A DNA stretch of 64,000 nt from positions 1,798,001 to 1,862,000 of the forward strand of contig JAYQTM010000001.1 in NCBI GenBank assembly GCA_038147395.1, given 5' to 3'. Positions 26,820-36,118 of the stretch are shown in pieces. Each line of letters starts with the position of its first letter. Within the stretch, counting starts at the first letter, position 1. This DNA comes from Eutrophovita brisbanensis (lineage in GTDB: Bacteria; Pseudomonadota; Gammaproteobacteria; Burkholderiales; Eutrophovitaceae). A model generated the notes under the pieces. The model was not told where the DNA came from and did no database searches. It saw nothing but the letters and a program-made list of their open reading frames with translations. The translations under genes and the position numbers were made by a program.

Positions 26820-28082
26820 TCATCGAGAAAAAGCTCGACTAAAAAAATCAACACCCCCAAAATTACCAGACTTTAGTGCCAAGGCAATTTTTGGTTGATT
26901 GATCGAGAAAGTCCACGGCACTCCAGGGTCAATCTCGTCTCCAATTTCAAGTGCAGTAATGCCCAACTCTTTTACAACAGCACCGGATGTCTCCCCTCCT
27001 GCAACGACTAATCTATCAACACCAAGGGTTATCAGCTCGCGAGCGACCAAGCTCATCGCATTTTCAATTAAATGGCTCGCCTGTGCCTGACCAAGCTCTC
27101 TCTGAATGACCGCAACACGTTCGGGGTCGGACGAGGAATAGATCAAGATGGGGTCATCTGAAAGGTTCTGATCAGCCCATGCAACAATTTCAGAAATTAC
27201 GTGATCGGAGGAGACAAGTTGCAACGGGTCAACATAAAAACTCGCATGATTTTCCTTAAAGTGTTCGACTTGAGCTCTTGTCATTTCCGAGCAGCTGCCA
27301 GAGATCACGGCACTTTTTCCATCAAAAGTATCATGACGATTCTGCTTGATACCCGACATCATTCCGGAATCTAGGAAGTTTTTCGGTAACCCCATCGCCA
27401 TTCCCGATCCACCCGTGATCAATTTTGAGTCCGCGAAAGCCCCACCGAGCAGCATGAGATGCTCATCCCTCATTGAATCCAAAATAAAGTGACGGATACC
27501 CTGCTCACGTTGACGCTCCAGACTATGGCGGATTTGAGAGATTCCACCCTCGATATCTAGATGTGTGATGCTGCCAACCGAGTATTGACTCTGTCTGGAT
27601 AAGACACGCACCAAATTAGAATCAGTCATTGGATTCAGAGGATGGTGTCGCATGCCAGACTCAGCGAGTAACTGATCACCAACAAAAAGGTGACTCATAT
27701 AAACCGTACGCTTGTTCGTTGGAAAAGCCGGGTTAAATACAGTCCAGTCCAGATCGAGTACGTCAATCATCGCATCCGCAACGGGCCCAATGTTACCCTC
27801 ATCAGTTGAATCAAATGTGGAGCAATATTTGAAATAGTATTGATGACTTTCAAGCTGCCGGAGCCAATCTAGAGCCGCGAGTGACTCGAGAACAGCCTCA
27901 TCTGAATCAATACTCCTCGTTTTGAGGGCGACAACGATTGCATTGACATATGGTGGAACGCCGAAATCTTTATCTGGGACACCAAGCACCTGAAGAACCG
28001 ACATTCCCGATTTAGAAAGTGTGCCTGCCAAGTCAGTCGCTCCGGTAAAGTCATCCGCGATACAGCCTAAAAGCACACCCAT
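26820..28082 (-). CDS. otnK: 3-oxo-tetronate kinase, four-carbon acid sugar kinase family
   Basis: About 420 residues of the DUF1537/FCSK family. The N-terminal LLGCIADDFTGATDLA motif and a C-terminal VAGGETSGAVVKELG nucleotide-binding motif are clear. ATG 28082 (GGGAGG site close upstream) is preferred over an in-frame ATG 36 nt earlier, because MGVLLGCIADDF is the family start. It is expected to phosphorylate a 3-oxo-tetronate for the aldolase gene downstream. Confidence 0.87.
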   Translation of the reverse strand: MGVLLGCIADDFTGATDLAGTLSKSGMSVLQVLGVPDKDFGVPPYVNAIVVALKTRSIDSDEAVLESLAALDWLRQLESHQYYFKYCSTFDSTDEGNIGPVADAMIDVLDLDWTVFNPAFPTNKRTVYMSHLFVGDQLLAESGMRHHPLNPMTDSNLVRVLSRQSQYSVGSITHLDIEGGISQIRHSLERQREQGIRHFILDSMRDEHLMLLGGAFADSKLITGGSGMAMGLPKNFLDSGMMSGIKQNRHDTFDGKSAVISGSCSEMTRAQVEHFKENHASFYVDPLQLVSSDHVISEIVAWADQNLSDDPILIYSSSDPERVAVIQRELGQAQASHLIENAMSLVARELITLGVDRLVVAGGETSGAVVKELGITALEIGDEIDPGVPWTFSINQPKIALALKSGNFGGVDFFSRAFSR

Positions 28083-28141
28083 ACACCCTCCCGACTCGTC
28101 AACTCCATCGATACTCAATTTATCCGCATCATCAGCCAGAG

Positions 28142-28513
28142 CTAAGGTACACGCTCAACACGCACCCTATCCCCGGAACTCACTTGACTCAAATTTTCTA
28201 ATCCTCCTTCAATCACGCCAAGAATGTTTACAGGCGCAACTAATCGACACTCGTCCGCAACAGATACGGGTGTCGGTCCAAAGGGTATCGCGATACTGTT
28301 CCCCTGGGTCCAAAAACAAACAGTACCCTTGTCGACTACATCAGTCGCATCCGAATCAAGTGACATGGCTATCGGTGTTTCGAAATACACTTCGTCGCCC
28401 CATGTTTCCACCACCGATTCAAAAGGAAGAATATCTGACAATAAATTCGTAGCTATGTCATGCGTCACTTCAAAAACGAATGTATGTGCGGGAAAAATCA
28501 GACGCACTTTCAT
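28142..28513 (-). CDS. Cyclophilin-like fold protein (TM1367/DUF369 type)
   Basis: A 123-residue protein with WGDEVYFETPI, a GTVCFWTQGNSIAIPFGPTP block and LGVIEGG, which match the small cyclophilin-like domain family. True prolyl-isomerase residues are not evident. Its start overlaps the GST stop by 4 nt. The role in a sugar-acid operon is unknown. Confidence 0.68.
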   Translation of the reverse strand: MKVRLIFPAHTFVFEVTHDIATNLLSDILPFESVVETWGDEVYFETPIAMSLDSDATDVVDKGTVCFWTQGNSIAIPFGPTPVSVADECRLVAPVNILGVIEGGLENLSQVSSGDRVRVERVP

Positions 28514-29154
28514 GGCAACTCCCAGTGTGAGGGCCAGGTCGATCTGAAAATTTTCTCAGCACTCAACCATTCGTACCAGTCTTGACACCAACGAGGAGCA
28601 GATGCCGCAAAATTTAGATCATCTTTAATACTATCCAACCGATACATTAAGGCAATCAAAGGAAACATTGAAAACTCGAATATCGCAGCAGCTCGACGAT
28701 TCAAGCTATCAATAAAAGCTGTTTCAAAATAATCGAGCTCTTTCATAACCCCTGATAGTGCTCTGGATATCTTGTCTTCATCCCATTTTTCTCGTGCCGT
28801 GAAGAAGACGGAATTAAGTAATCTCCTGTTTGCGAGATCAAAGTAAATATCGACTTCATTAATTAACTTTCTTAACTGGGCTCGCTTGACGACATCTCGG
28901 GGAAATAGCATCAGGTCACCTGGATACTGTTCGTCGAGATACTCCAGAATGACGCTGGATTCTGACAAAGCGACTCCCTCATCAACGATCACTGGAATTT
29001 TTCCTCTAGGATTCAAGGAAAGAAAAGATTCACTACGCAAATCACCTTTTTCAAATGATAAGTCGACTTTACGATAATTTAATCCCTTGAAATCTAGAGC
29101 TAGCCAAACACGCCATGCAAAAGGAGATCCCGACAAATAGTAGAATTCGATCAA
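28510..29154 (-). CDS. Glutathione S-transferase family protein
   Basis: About 214 residues. The N-terminal thioredoxin-like half (FYYLSGSPFAWRVWLAL, then NPRGKIPVI and ESSVILEYLDEQYP) is clear; the helical C-terminal half is diverged. The start is TTG 29154, with AGGAGA 6 nt upstream. An upstream ATG at 29196 would overlap the divergent gene. It is the first gene of the otn-type operon; an enzymatic role there is unproven. Confidence 0.83.
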   Translation of the reverse strand: MIEFYYLSGSPFAWRVWLALDFKGLNYRKVDLSFEKGDLRSESFLSLNPRGKIPVIVDEGVALSESSVILEYLDEQYPGDLMLFPRDVVKRAQLRKLINEVDIYFDLANRRLLNSVFFTAREKWDEDKISRALSGVMKELDYFETAFIDSLNRRAAAIFEFSMFPLIALMYRLDSIKDDLNFAASAPRWCQDWYEWLSAEKIFRSTWPSHWELP

Positions 29155-29181
29155 ACTTACTCTCCTATCAAAAGCCCTAGA

Positions 29182-29781
29182 ATGAGCGTAGCGCAATCTT
29201 CAGTCAAGTGGCCAAACGTACCCGATGTATATCGATGGCTATCTCTTGACCAACGTGGAAACTGGTTGGTCAAGGGAAAAAGAATCACTCATGACGGCCT
29301 CAATCAATTCATAAGCGCGAACTACCATTCAGATGAACATCAACGGTGGTATTTTCAAAATGGACCACAAAAAGTGTTTGTGACCCTTGAATACACCCCT
29401 TTTGTCATTTTCTGTCAGTCAGAAAATAAAATACTGAGCCTCAAAACACATACAGGAAAACTTATTCATGACATCGAGACTGTATATCTCGACCGTGACG
29501 GGAGGGTCCTCGCTAATTGGGGACAACATATCGGGGTAATATGCGATCGGGATCTAACTCTGCTGTATGAGCATATTGAAGTGGATCACGCTAGCGATAA
29601 TGTTCGACCCTTTGAAGCACTAGAGAAAGCAATCTGTGGAGACAGTATTGGCGCAACCGATTTAATGTTATCGGTAGAAGGAAAAAAAGTCTCCGTTCAA
29701 ACAATCGATGAAGCCACTCTCAGAAACCGCTTTCCCTTTAACGCAACACCACTACCAGATCCTGGACAATCAGACTGCTGA
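29182..29781 (+). CDS. Conserved protein of unknown function
   Basis: 199 residues, no signal peptide or membrane span. The pattern YRWLSLDQRGNWLVKG, ITHDGLNQFI, RWYFQNGPQKVFVTLEYTPFV recalls a DUF seen in betaproteobacteria, but I cannot name it with confidence. It is divergent from GST with a 27-bp gap, so the two promoters must overlap or lie inside coding sequence. Confidence 0.7.
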   Translation: MSVAQSSVKWPNVPDVYRWLSLDQRGNWLVKGKRITHDGLNQFISANYHSDEHQRWYFQNGPQKVFVTLEYTPFVIFCQSENKILSLKTHTGKLIHDIETVYLDRDGRVLANWGQHIGVICDRDLTLLYEHIEVDHASDNVRPFEALEKAICGDSIGATDLMLSVEGKKVSVQTIDEATLRNRFPFNATPLPDPGQSDC

Positions 29782-29809
29782 CGATCGCAAGGAACGATTA
29801 AGAGTGAGA

Positions 29810-30295
29810 TCACATCGACGCTTCGTCCACGATCGTAGCAAGCAACCGATCAATCTTTTCTAGAATTGATTTGTATTCCTCAGAGCCAGAAAACATTGTC
29901 GCAATCCTTTTGAATGCAACATAAGAATACCCGGCGTCACCCGGAAGCGAATACACGGATATCCCATAGGGACAGTACGCTAGCAGCTCTGGAGCTGCCG
30001 CTGCCATAAGGCGTGAGTAATATGCGCTACAAAATTCTAAAACAACGGCTCTCTCATATATTTGTGAGCTCTCACCAAGATCCTTACCTGTTCGTTCAAG
30101 CATGCCGCCGACGTCAGAGGTATGGTCAACCACGAGACCTTGACTCTCAACTGCAAAAATTACACGCTCTTTTACGTCCTCAAAGTCTCCTTCGATCTTC
30201 GTAACCGAAATTGTTTGACCATCCTGAGCTACCGCACAGGCAGATACAGCGAGCAGAATTGAGGTGAAGGCTACGCCGAATAATACTTTGAACAT
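29810..30295 (-). CDS. Exported DUF302-like protein
   Basis: 161 residues with a signal peptide (LFGVAFTSILLAVSACAVAQ) whose LSAC-like end might also be a lipoprotein cleavage site. The mature part resembles DUF302: a beta-alpha-beta domain with EFCSAYYSRLMAAAAPELLAYCPYG and two cysteines. Function unknown. It follows the H1-like gene terminator. Confidence 0.7.
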   Translation of the reverse strand: MFKVLFGVAFTSILLAVSACAVAQDGQTISVTKIEGDFEDVKERVIFAVESQGLVVDHTSDVGGMLERTGKDLGESSQIYERAVVLEFCSAYYSRLMAAAAPELLAYCPYGISVYSLPGDAGYSYVAFKRIATMFSGSEEYKSILEKIDRLLATIVDEASM

Positions 30296-30386
30296 TAACT
30301 TCTAATTTATTTGGTTAGTTTATACAGTCACAAACGAACAAAAATCTTAACAACACAAACGCGCCTTACTTGTTCGTCTTAATATC

Positions 30387-30442
30387 CAAAAATAAACTCG
30401 CGAATCAGCGGCGCCCAAAGTGACTGCCACCAATCCGCGAGT
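30387..30442 (-). terminator. Intrinsic terminator for the histone H1-like gene
   Basis: On the minus strand ACTCGCGGAT (plus 30433-30442) pairs with ATTCGCGAGT (plus 30396-30405) around a 27-nt loop, then TTATTTTTGG. It lies just beyond the repaired stop codon at 30455-30453. Confidence 0.65.
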
Positions 30443-30452
30443 ATTAAAGGAC

Positions 30453-31279
30453 TTAATTAGGCCGGTTACCCGCGACAGGGAATGGCCAAGCTGCAGGCGC
30501 AGCCAGAGGACGAGGCGCTGCTGCGGCTCTTCGAACCGGCTTCTTAGCTGGAGCTTTTTTAGCTGCTGGCTTTTTCTTAGCTGGAGCCTTTTTAGCTGCT
30601 GGCTTTTTCTTAGCTGGAGCCTTTTTAGCTGCTGGCTTTTTTCTTAGCTGGAGCCTTTTTAGCTGCTGGCTTTTTCTTAGCTGGAGCTTTTTAGCTGCTG
30701 GCTTTTCTTAGCTGGAGCCTTTTTAGCTGCTGGCTTTTTCTTAGCTGGAGCCTTTTTAGCTGCTGGCTTTTTCTTAGCTGGAGCCTTTTTAGCTGCTGGC
30801 TTTTTCTTAGCTGGAGCCTTTTTAGCTGCTGGCTTTTTCTTAGCTGGAGCCTTTTTAGCTGCTGGCTTTTTCTTAGCTGGAGCCTTTTTAGCTGCTGGCT
30901 TTTTCTTAGCTGGAGCTTTTTTAGCTGCTGGCTTTTTCTTAGCTGGAGCCTTTTTAGCTGCTGGCTTTTTCTTAGCTGGAGCCTTTTTAGCTGCTGGCTT
31001 TTTCTTAGCTGGAGCCTTTTTAGCTGCTGGCTTTTTCTTAGCTGGAGCTTTTTAGCTGCTGGCTTTTTCTTAGCTGGAGCCTTTTTAGCTGCTGGCTTTT
31101 TCTTAGCTGGAGCCTTTTTAGCTGCTGGCTTTTTCTTAGCTGGAGCCTTTTTAGCTGCTGGCTTTTTCTTAGCTGGAGCCTTTTTTAGCTGCTGGCTTTT
31201 TCTTAGCTGGAGCTTTTTTAGCTGCTGGCTTTTTCTTAGCTGGGCTTTTTTTAGCTGCTGGTTTTTTCTTAACTGCCAT
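30453..31279 (-). pseudogene. Histone H1-like Lys/Ala/Pro-repeat DNA-binding protein, frameshifted
   Basis: An excellent AAGGAGG site (plus 31288-31294) precedes ATG 31279. The protein starts MAVKKKPAAKKSPAKKK and is built from an 11-residue unit, KKAPAKKKPAA, encoded by 33-nt repeats, about 21-22 copies; the tail reads RRAAAAPRPLAAPAAWPFP. It is the AlgP/HC2-like histone H1 type of betaproteobacteria, expected to bind DNA. As written it stops after 36 codons at 31171-31169, because five homopolymer tracts differ in length: T6 at 31181-31186 (+1), T5 at 31049-31053 (-1), T5 at 30688-30692 (-1), T4 at 30703-30706 (-1) and T6 at 30637-30642 (+1). The net change is -1, and repair gives 275 residues. 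Slippage, decay or assembly error are all possible. Confidence 0.85.
30541..31270 (-). repeat. Tandem 33-nt coding repeat array
   Basis: Consecutive copies of a 33-nt unit (plus strand AGCTGCTGGCTTTTTCTTAG then CTGGAGCCTTTTT), with almost no divergence apart from homopolymer lengths and a few single-base changes. It encodes the KKAPAKKKPAA unit on the minus strand. Near-identity suggests recent expansion or homogenisation. Confidence 0.93.
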
Positions 31280-31763
31280 GGGTATTACCTCCTTCTTAGG
31301 TTGAAAAACTCGGCACACTTATATTGTTAATGTTGTCTTGTTGCCGACACCGAAAAAATGACTTCATACTTAAAATCATTTTCTTCAGTTCTTTACGTAT
31401 CGACGCGTCCCCTATTGGTTGATGCGACGACAAATACTTTAGCGAGCGGTTATTTCGCACGTTAACGTTTCTTTTTAACGATCAGACGGCATTCTGATTG
31501 AATGCTCTTCGTAACAGGTGAAGCCAAATAATCCATAGTGAATATTTAGCTGCGCTCGCCCTTTAGGTAGCGAGTCTCAATTTCTTTTAAACGGCAGGAA
31601 AAACTTTTTTCAGTCATCTAACTCCGTTAGAGCGCCATTAATAAAGCGACGCGTATCACAAACCAACTTCTATGAGGTCAGATTATTATTCTTTCGTTTT
31701 TACGCTGCAAACTTTTGTGTTGTTTTTTTTATTGTTTGTGTTTTTTTTACAACGTTGTAAAAG
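31280..31763 (-). other. Long 5' region of the H1-like gene, 3' of nrdB
   Basis: 484 bp without a convincing gene. On the minus strand a possible promoter is TTGCAG (plus 31705-31710), 16 bp, TAATAA (plus 31683-31688), which would give a leader of about 400 nt. The leader holds inverted repeats: ATCAGA-6-TCTGAT at 31481-31498 and a CGTTAA/TTAACG pair near 31460-31480. No ncRNA family was recognised. Confidence 0.35.
31745..31762. promoter_or_regulatory. 18-bp perfect palindrome at the nrdB 3' end
   Basis: TTTTACAACGTTGTAAAA, perfectly self-complementary, lies 1 nt past the nrdB stop. On the minus strand it is followed by As rather than Ts, so it is not a standard terminator. It could be a protein site for the downstream H1-like gene. 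Confidence 0.4.
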
Positions 31764-32876
31764 TTAATCCCAACTCAACGCACCACCCGTTTGATATTCA
31801 GTCACTCGAGTTTCAAAAAAGTTTTTCTCTTTCTTGAGATCAATCATTTCTGACATCCATGGAAACGGGTTGTTCGCTTTATCAAAAATCGCATCAACAC
31901 CAATCTGTTGACATCGTCGATTTGCAACATAGCGGAGATATTCTTTGAACATCGGAGCGTTTAATCCAAGAACACCCCTTGGCATCGTATCCTCTGCATA
32001 TCGATATTCAAGCTCAACACCTTTTTTCATAAGGTCCTGTATCTCTTGCTTGAACTCTGGTGTCCACAAGTGTGGATTCTCCTGCTTAATCTGATTAATG
32101 AGATCAATACCAAAGTTACAGTGCATGGATTCATCGCGAAGAATGTACTGGTATTGCTCAGCTGCCCCCATCATTTTGTTTTGACGGCCTAGCGCAAGAA
32201 TTTGTGTGAAGCCAACATAAAAGAATAGTCCCTCCATAATGCAGGCGAACACAATCAAGCTTTTTAGCAACAACTGATCTGTTTCCGGAGTTCCTGTTTT
32301 GAATGAAGGGTCGGTAAGCGTGTCGATATACGGAATCAAGAACTGATCTTTCTCCCTAATGCTCGCGACTTCGTGATATGCGTTAAATATCTCACTCTCA
32401 TCCAGGCCGAGACTCTCCACAATGTATTGATATGCGTGGGTGTGTATTGCCTCCTCAAACGCCTGCCTGAGAAGATACTGACGACATTCGGGAGCTGTTA
32501 TGTGTCTGTAAGTCCCCAACACAATGTTATTAGCAGCAAGAGAGTCTGCGGTTACAAAAAATCCTAAGTTTCGTTTTATGATTAATCGCTCATCTTCAGT
32601 AAGTCCATTTGGATCCTTCCAAGTCGCGATATCACGATTCATATTAATTTCTTGAGGCATCCAGTGATTCGCACATCCAGCGAGATATTTATCCCAAGCC
32701 CAGTTGTATTTGAAGGGTACAAGCTGATTAACGTCCGCTTTACCGTTGATAACCCTCTTGTCTTCAACCCGAACACGGGTATGTGTCCCATCAGACGACT
32801 TAGGCTTTTCGTTATTCCCTGACGTGATGCCTTTGCTGTTTCCTATCGCTGATGTTGCATCTTCAAATTGAAGCAT
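31764..32876 (-). CDS. nrdB: Class Ia ribonucleotide reductase beta subunit
   Basis: About 370 residues that hold the diiron-tyrosyl radical cofactor. Metal ligands are in the helices around FEEAIHTHAYQYI and RDESMHCNFGIDLI; the C-terminal FFETRVTEYQTGGALSWD carries the tail that docks on NrdA. ATG 32876 is better placed than the TTG 6 nt earlier relative to AAGGA. It follows nrdA by 225 nt. Confidence 0.95.
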   Translation of the reverse strand: MLQFEDATSAIGNSKGITSGNNEKPKSSDGTHTRVRVEDKRVINGKADVNQLVPFKYNWAWDKYLAGCANHWMPQEINMNRDIATWKDPNGLTEDERLIIKRNLGFFVTADSLAANNIVLGTYRHITAPECRQYLLRQAFEEAIHTHAYQYIVESLGLDESEIFNAYHEVASIREKDQFLIPYIDTLTDPSFKTGTPETDQLLLKSLIVFACIMEGLFFYVGFTQILALGRQNKMMGAAEQYQYILRDESMHCNFGIDLINQIKQENPHLWTPEFKQEIQDLMKKGVELEYRYAEDTMPRGVLGLNAPMFKEYLRYVANRRCQQIGVDAIFDKANNPFPWMSEMIDLKKEKNFFETRVTEYQTGGALSWD

Positions 32877-33101
32877 TTTCAAATTCCTTAAATGTGTTTT
32901 TGACTGAGCTAAAAAGCCCTATACATATCATTAATGTCAGCTAAGTTTACGACCTGGCTTTGTTACTTTGGTTTAGTCCGATATTTTTAATCGTGGCGAA
33001 AGACTCTTGATCGAACCGTCGCTGACGGCGCTCTTCGTTGTGACGGTCGACAAAATAATTAATCTTCCTGCGCGCCGCTGTCTGGATTCGGCGAAGCATC
33101 C

Positions 33102-35951
33102 TCACTGGCATGCCTCGCACTCTGGATCATCTATCGCACAAAACTTTGGCTCAGCTGATTCAACGCTCGAAGCAACAGCGTTTAATTGACCTGCAGCTAC
33201 TGTTGACTTCTCTGCCGATGTCGCCCCCAAAGTTCTGAGGTAATAGGTCGTTTTTAAGCCTCTGTGCCAGGCCAGTTTGTACAATTCGTCTAGTTTTTTT
33301 CCAGACGCTCCAGCCATATATATATTTAAAGACTGCGCTTGATCAATCCACTTTTGTCTTCTCGACGCACACTCAACTAACCACGTTGGATCCATTTCGA
33401 AGGCTGTCGCGTATATCGCGCGCAACTCGGGGGGGATTCGATCAACCTTGGACAAAGATCCGTCAAAATATTTGAGGTCTGAAATCATCACCTCATCCCA
33501 GAGATTAAGCTTTTTCAAATCTTCGACAAGATATCGATTCGTGATTGTGAACTCGCCAGACAAGTTCGATTTCACATAAAGATTTTGGTAGGTTGGCTCG
33601 ATAGATGCGGAGACTCCAATAATATTAGCAATCGTCGCGGTGGGGGCAATCGCAACACAATTTGAATTTCTCATACCGACCGTGGTGACCCTCGTCCGCA
33701 ACTCATCCCAATTCAGTGTGGTCTGCTGGTCCACCTCTAGATAACCACCGCGCTCCTCGGCAAGCAATTTAACGGAATCGATGGGCAGTATTCCCTTAGA
33801 CCAAAGTGACCCATCAAAAGTGGAATATTTACCCCTCTCTTCAGCAAGATCAGTGGACGACCAGTAAGCGTAATAACAGACCGCCTCTGTCGATTCGTCG
33901 GCAAAAGCAACTGCCTCAGGTGACCCATATGGGATATCCATCTCGTGAAGACAATCCTGAAAGCCCATCATCCCCATACCAACAGGTCGGTGCTTTAGGT
34001 TCGAATTTCTCGCTTTGCTGACAGCGTAATAATTAATATCCACCACGTTATCCAACATACGCATCGCAGTTGAGATAGTTCTTCTCAATTTCTCGTGATC
34101 GAGTTTCCCATCTTTGAGGTGTGCAACCAGGTTGACTGAGCCAAGATTACATACCGCGATCTCCGACTCAGATGTGTTTAGAGTAATTTCTGTGCACAAA
34201 TTAGAACTGTGCACAGTACCCATATGGCTCTGAGGAGATCGGATGTTGCAAGGATCCTTAAAAGTAATCCAAGGATGTCCTGTTTCAAACAACATCGACA
34301 GCATCTTACGCCACAGCTGAACGGCTGGTATTGTTTTAAAAAGCTTGATTTCCCCCGCTGCCGCTTTTCTCTCGTAAGCGACGTAAGCTTCTTCAAATTT
34401 CTTGCCATAGCAGTCGTGGAGATCCGGAACATCGGATGGAGTGAACAACGTCCAATCGCCCCCCTCCATGACCCGCTTCATAAACAAATCCGGGATCCAG
34501 TTAGCCGAATTCATATCATGAGTCCTGCGTCTGTCGTCACCAGTATTCTTTCTGAGCTCTAAAAATTCCTCGATATCAAGGTGCCAACTCTCGAGGTACG
34601 CACATACCGCGCCTTTACGCTTTCCGCCTTGATTGACCGCCACAGCAGTATCGTTAACGACTTTCAAAAACGGCACGACTCCCTGAGATTTGCCATTCGT
34701 GCCTTTAATGTGTGATCCAAGCGCCCTAACTGACGTCCAATCGTTCCCTAGTCCACCTGCGTACTTTGACAGTAACGCGTTCTCTTTGATCGCCTCGTAT
34801 ATACCGTCTAAATCATCGTCCACTGTAGTTAGGTAACAACTCGATAGCTGAGGTCGAGTAGTTCCAGAATTGAACAACGTTGGGGTCGAACTCATGAAAT
34901 CGAAGCTAGAGAGAACGTTGTAGAACTCGATTGCCCGCGCCTCTCGATCAACCTCTCCTAACGCTAGACCCATAGCCACTCGCATAAAGAATGCCTGCGG
35001 AAGCTCAATTCTCGTGTCATCGACGTGAAGAAAATATCTGTCGTACAACGTTTGTAACCCGAGGTAACCGAACTTGGCATCCCTATCTGGTTGCAACGCA
35101 GCGCCCATGGCTTTCAAATCAAAGGAGAGGAGCTTCTCGTCTAAAAGACCAGCCTCCACCCCCCTGTTAATGAATTTTGGGAAGTAAGTGGCATACCTGT
35201 CACCCATTTCCTCCCAGGAAACTTCCTCATCTAGAGCTTCTCTTCTCAAATCGTTGAGAAGCAATCTAGCGGTGACAAAGCTATACGCTGGCTCCTTCTC
35301 GATAAGAGAACGAGCCGATAAAATCAGACTTTTGCTGACTTCCGCTTGCGACACCCCGTTATAAAGATCCCTGATGGTAAGCGCCAACACATCATCAGGA
35401 GCGACCGATGAGCCTAAACCAGCGCATGAGTCGTGAATGAGCTGCTTCAATCTCTGAAAATCGAGTGGCTGCGACTTACCATCAACGACAACGATGATTG
35501 AAGGCTCACCTGCCTCCGATTGACTTGATTCAGCTGATTTTTTTGCCTGCAGCCTTTCTTTTTTTCTCTCTTCTCTATAGAGAACGTATGATCGAGCGAC
35601 CTCGTGTTCACCGTGGCGCATCAGGGCGAGTTCGACCTGATCCTGTATGTCCTCAATGTGGACTGTGCCTCCGGTTGGATTACGTCTTCTCAATGCTTCT
35701 ACCACCGCCTGGGTGAGCTGCACCACCAACTCGCGAACCCGCGCCGAAGCTGCTCCTTGCCCACCGCTCACCGCAAGGAATGCTTTCGTCATGGCAATCG
35801 ATATCTTTGCCGCCTCAAATCCCACGACAGACCCGTTACGCCGCACGACTTTCATCGAGCCTGAATCAATTTTTAAGCTCTCAGCTTCAATTTCTCTAAA
35901 TTTTTCAGCCCCAACGCCCGATGTCTGAGTTTCACCCGTTGATAATTGCAT
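33102..35951 (-). CDS. nrdA: Class Ia ribonucleotide reductase alpha subunit with two ATP-cone domains
   Basis: 949 residues, much longer than E. coli NrdA (761). A first ATP-cone lies at about 33-130 (KVVRRNGSVVGFEAAKI) and a second at about 150-240 (IVVVDGKSQPLDFQRLK). The catalytic barrel follows with TRPQLSSCYL, CEITLNTSE-type residues seen as LCTEITLN, and the C-terminal redox pair in CEACQ. Reduces ribonucleoside diphosphates for DNA synthesis. GGAGAGGAA precedes ATG. Two NrdR boxes lie upstream. Confidence 0.95.
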   Translation of the reverse strand: MQLSTGETQTSGVGAEKFREIEAESLKIDSGSMKVVRRNGSVVGFEAAKISIAMTKAFLAVSGGQGAASARVRELVVQLTQAVVEALRRRNPTGGTVHIEDIQDQVELALMRHGEHEVARSYVLYREERKKERLQAKKSAESSQSEAGEPSIIVVVDGKSQPLDFQRLKQLIHDSCAGLGSSVAPDDVLALTIRDLYNGVSQAEVSKSLILSARSLIEKEPAYSFVTARLLLNDLRREALDEEVSWEEMGDRYATYFPKFINRGVEAGLLDEKLLSFDLKAMGAALQPDRDAKFGYLGLQTLYDRYFLHVDDTRIELPQAFFMRVAMGLALGEVDREARAIEFYNVLSSFDFMSSTPTLFNSGTTRPQLSSCYLTTVDDDLDGIYEAIKENALLSKYAGGLGNDWTSVRALGSHIKGTNGKSQGVVPFLKVVNDTAVAVNQGGKRKGAVCAYLESWHLDIEEFLELRKNTGDDRRRTHDMNSANWIPDLFMKRVMEGGDWTLFTPSDVPDLHDCYGKKFEEAYVAYERKAAAGEIKLFKTIPAVQLWRKMLSMLFETGHPWITFKDPCNIRSPQSHMGTVHSSNLCTEITLNTSESEIAVCNLGSVNLVAHLKDGKLDHEKLRRTISTAMRMLDNVVDINYYAVSKARNSNLKHRPVGMGMMGFQDCLHEMDIPYGSPEAVAFADESTEAVCYYAYWSSTDLAEERGKYSTFDGSLWSKGILPIDSVKLLAEERGGYLEVDQQTTLNWDELRTRVTTVGMRNSNCVAIAPTATIANIIGVSASIEPTYQNLYVKSNLSGEFTITNRYLVEDLKKLNLWDEVMISDLKYFDGSLSKVDRIPPELRAIYATAFEMDPTWLVECASRRQKWIDQAQSLNIYMAGASGKKLDELYKLAWHRGLKTTYYLRTLGATSAEKSTVAAGQLNAVASSVESAEPKFCAIDDPECEACQ

Positions 35952-36087
35952 TTCCTCTCCTCGCCCCCTGTTTTTGAGTTTGACTCAAAATTTCGACAGT
36001 GCATTCGAAATCCAAGCAAACACTGCGTTTTGGACCATTGAATCGCTCGTTTAATCCCAAGTTACTCACTGCTTACACACAGCTCAT

Positions 36088-36103
36088 ACACAATATATTG
36101 TGT
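36088..36103 (-). promoter_or_regulatory. NrdR box 1
   Basis: ACACAATATATTGTGT, a perfect 16-bp palindrome and a full match to the NrdR consensus (acaCwAtATaTwGtgt). It lies about 140 bp upstream of nrdA. Confidence 0.9.
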
Positions 36104-36118
36104 CACGCTCGCCAATAA

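Noticed and set aside
30541..31270. Dense direct repeats that could suggest a CRISPR array
   Set aside because: The 33-nt units are contiguous with no unique spacers, and they encode KKAPAKKKPAA in an H1-like protein with a ribosome site and tail.
31280..31763. Possible ncRNA in the long region between nrdB and the H1-like gene
   Set aside because: Several inverted repeats are present, but no known RNA family or clear promoter-terminator pair could be seen.
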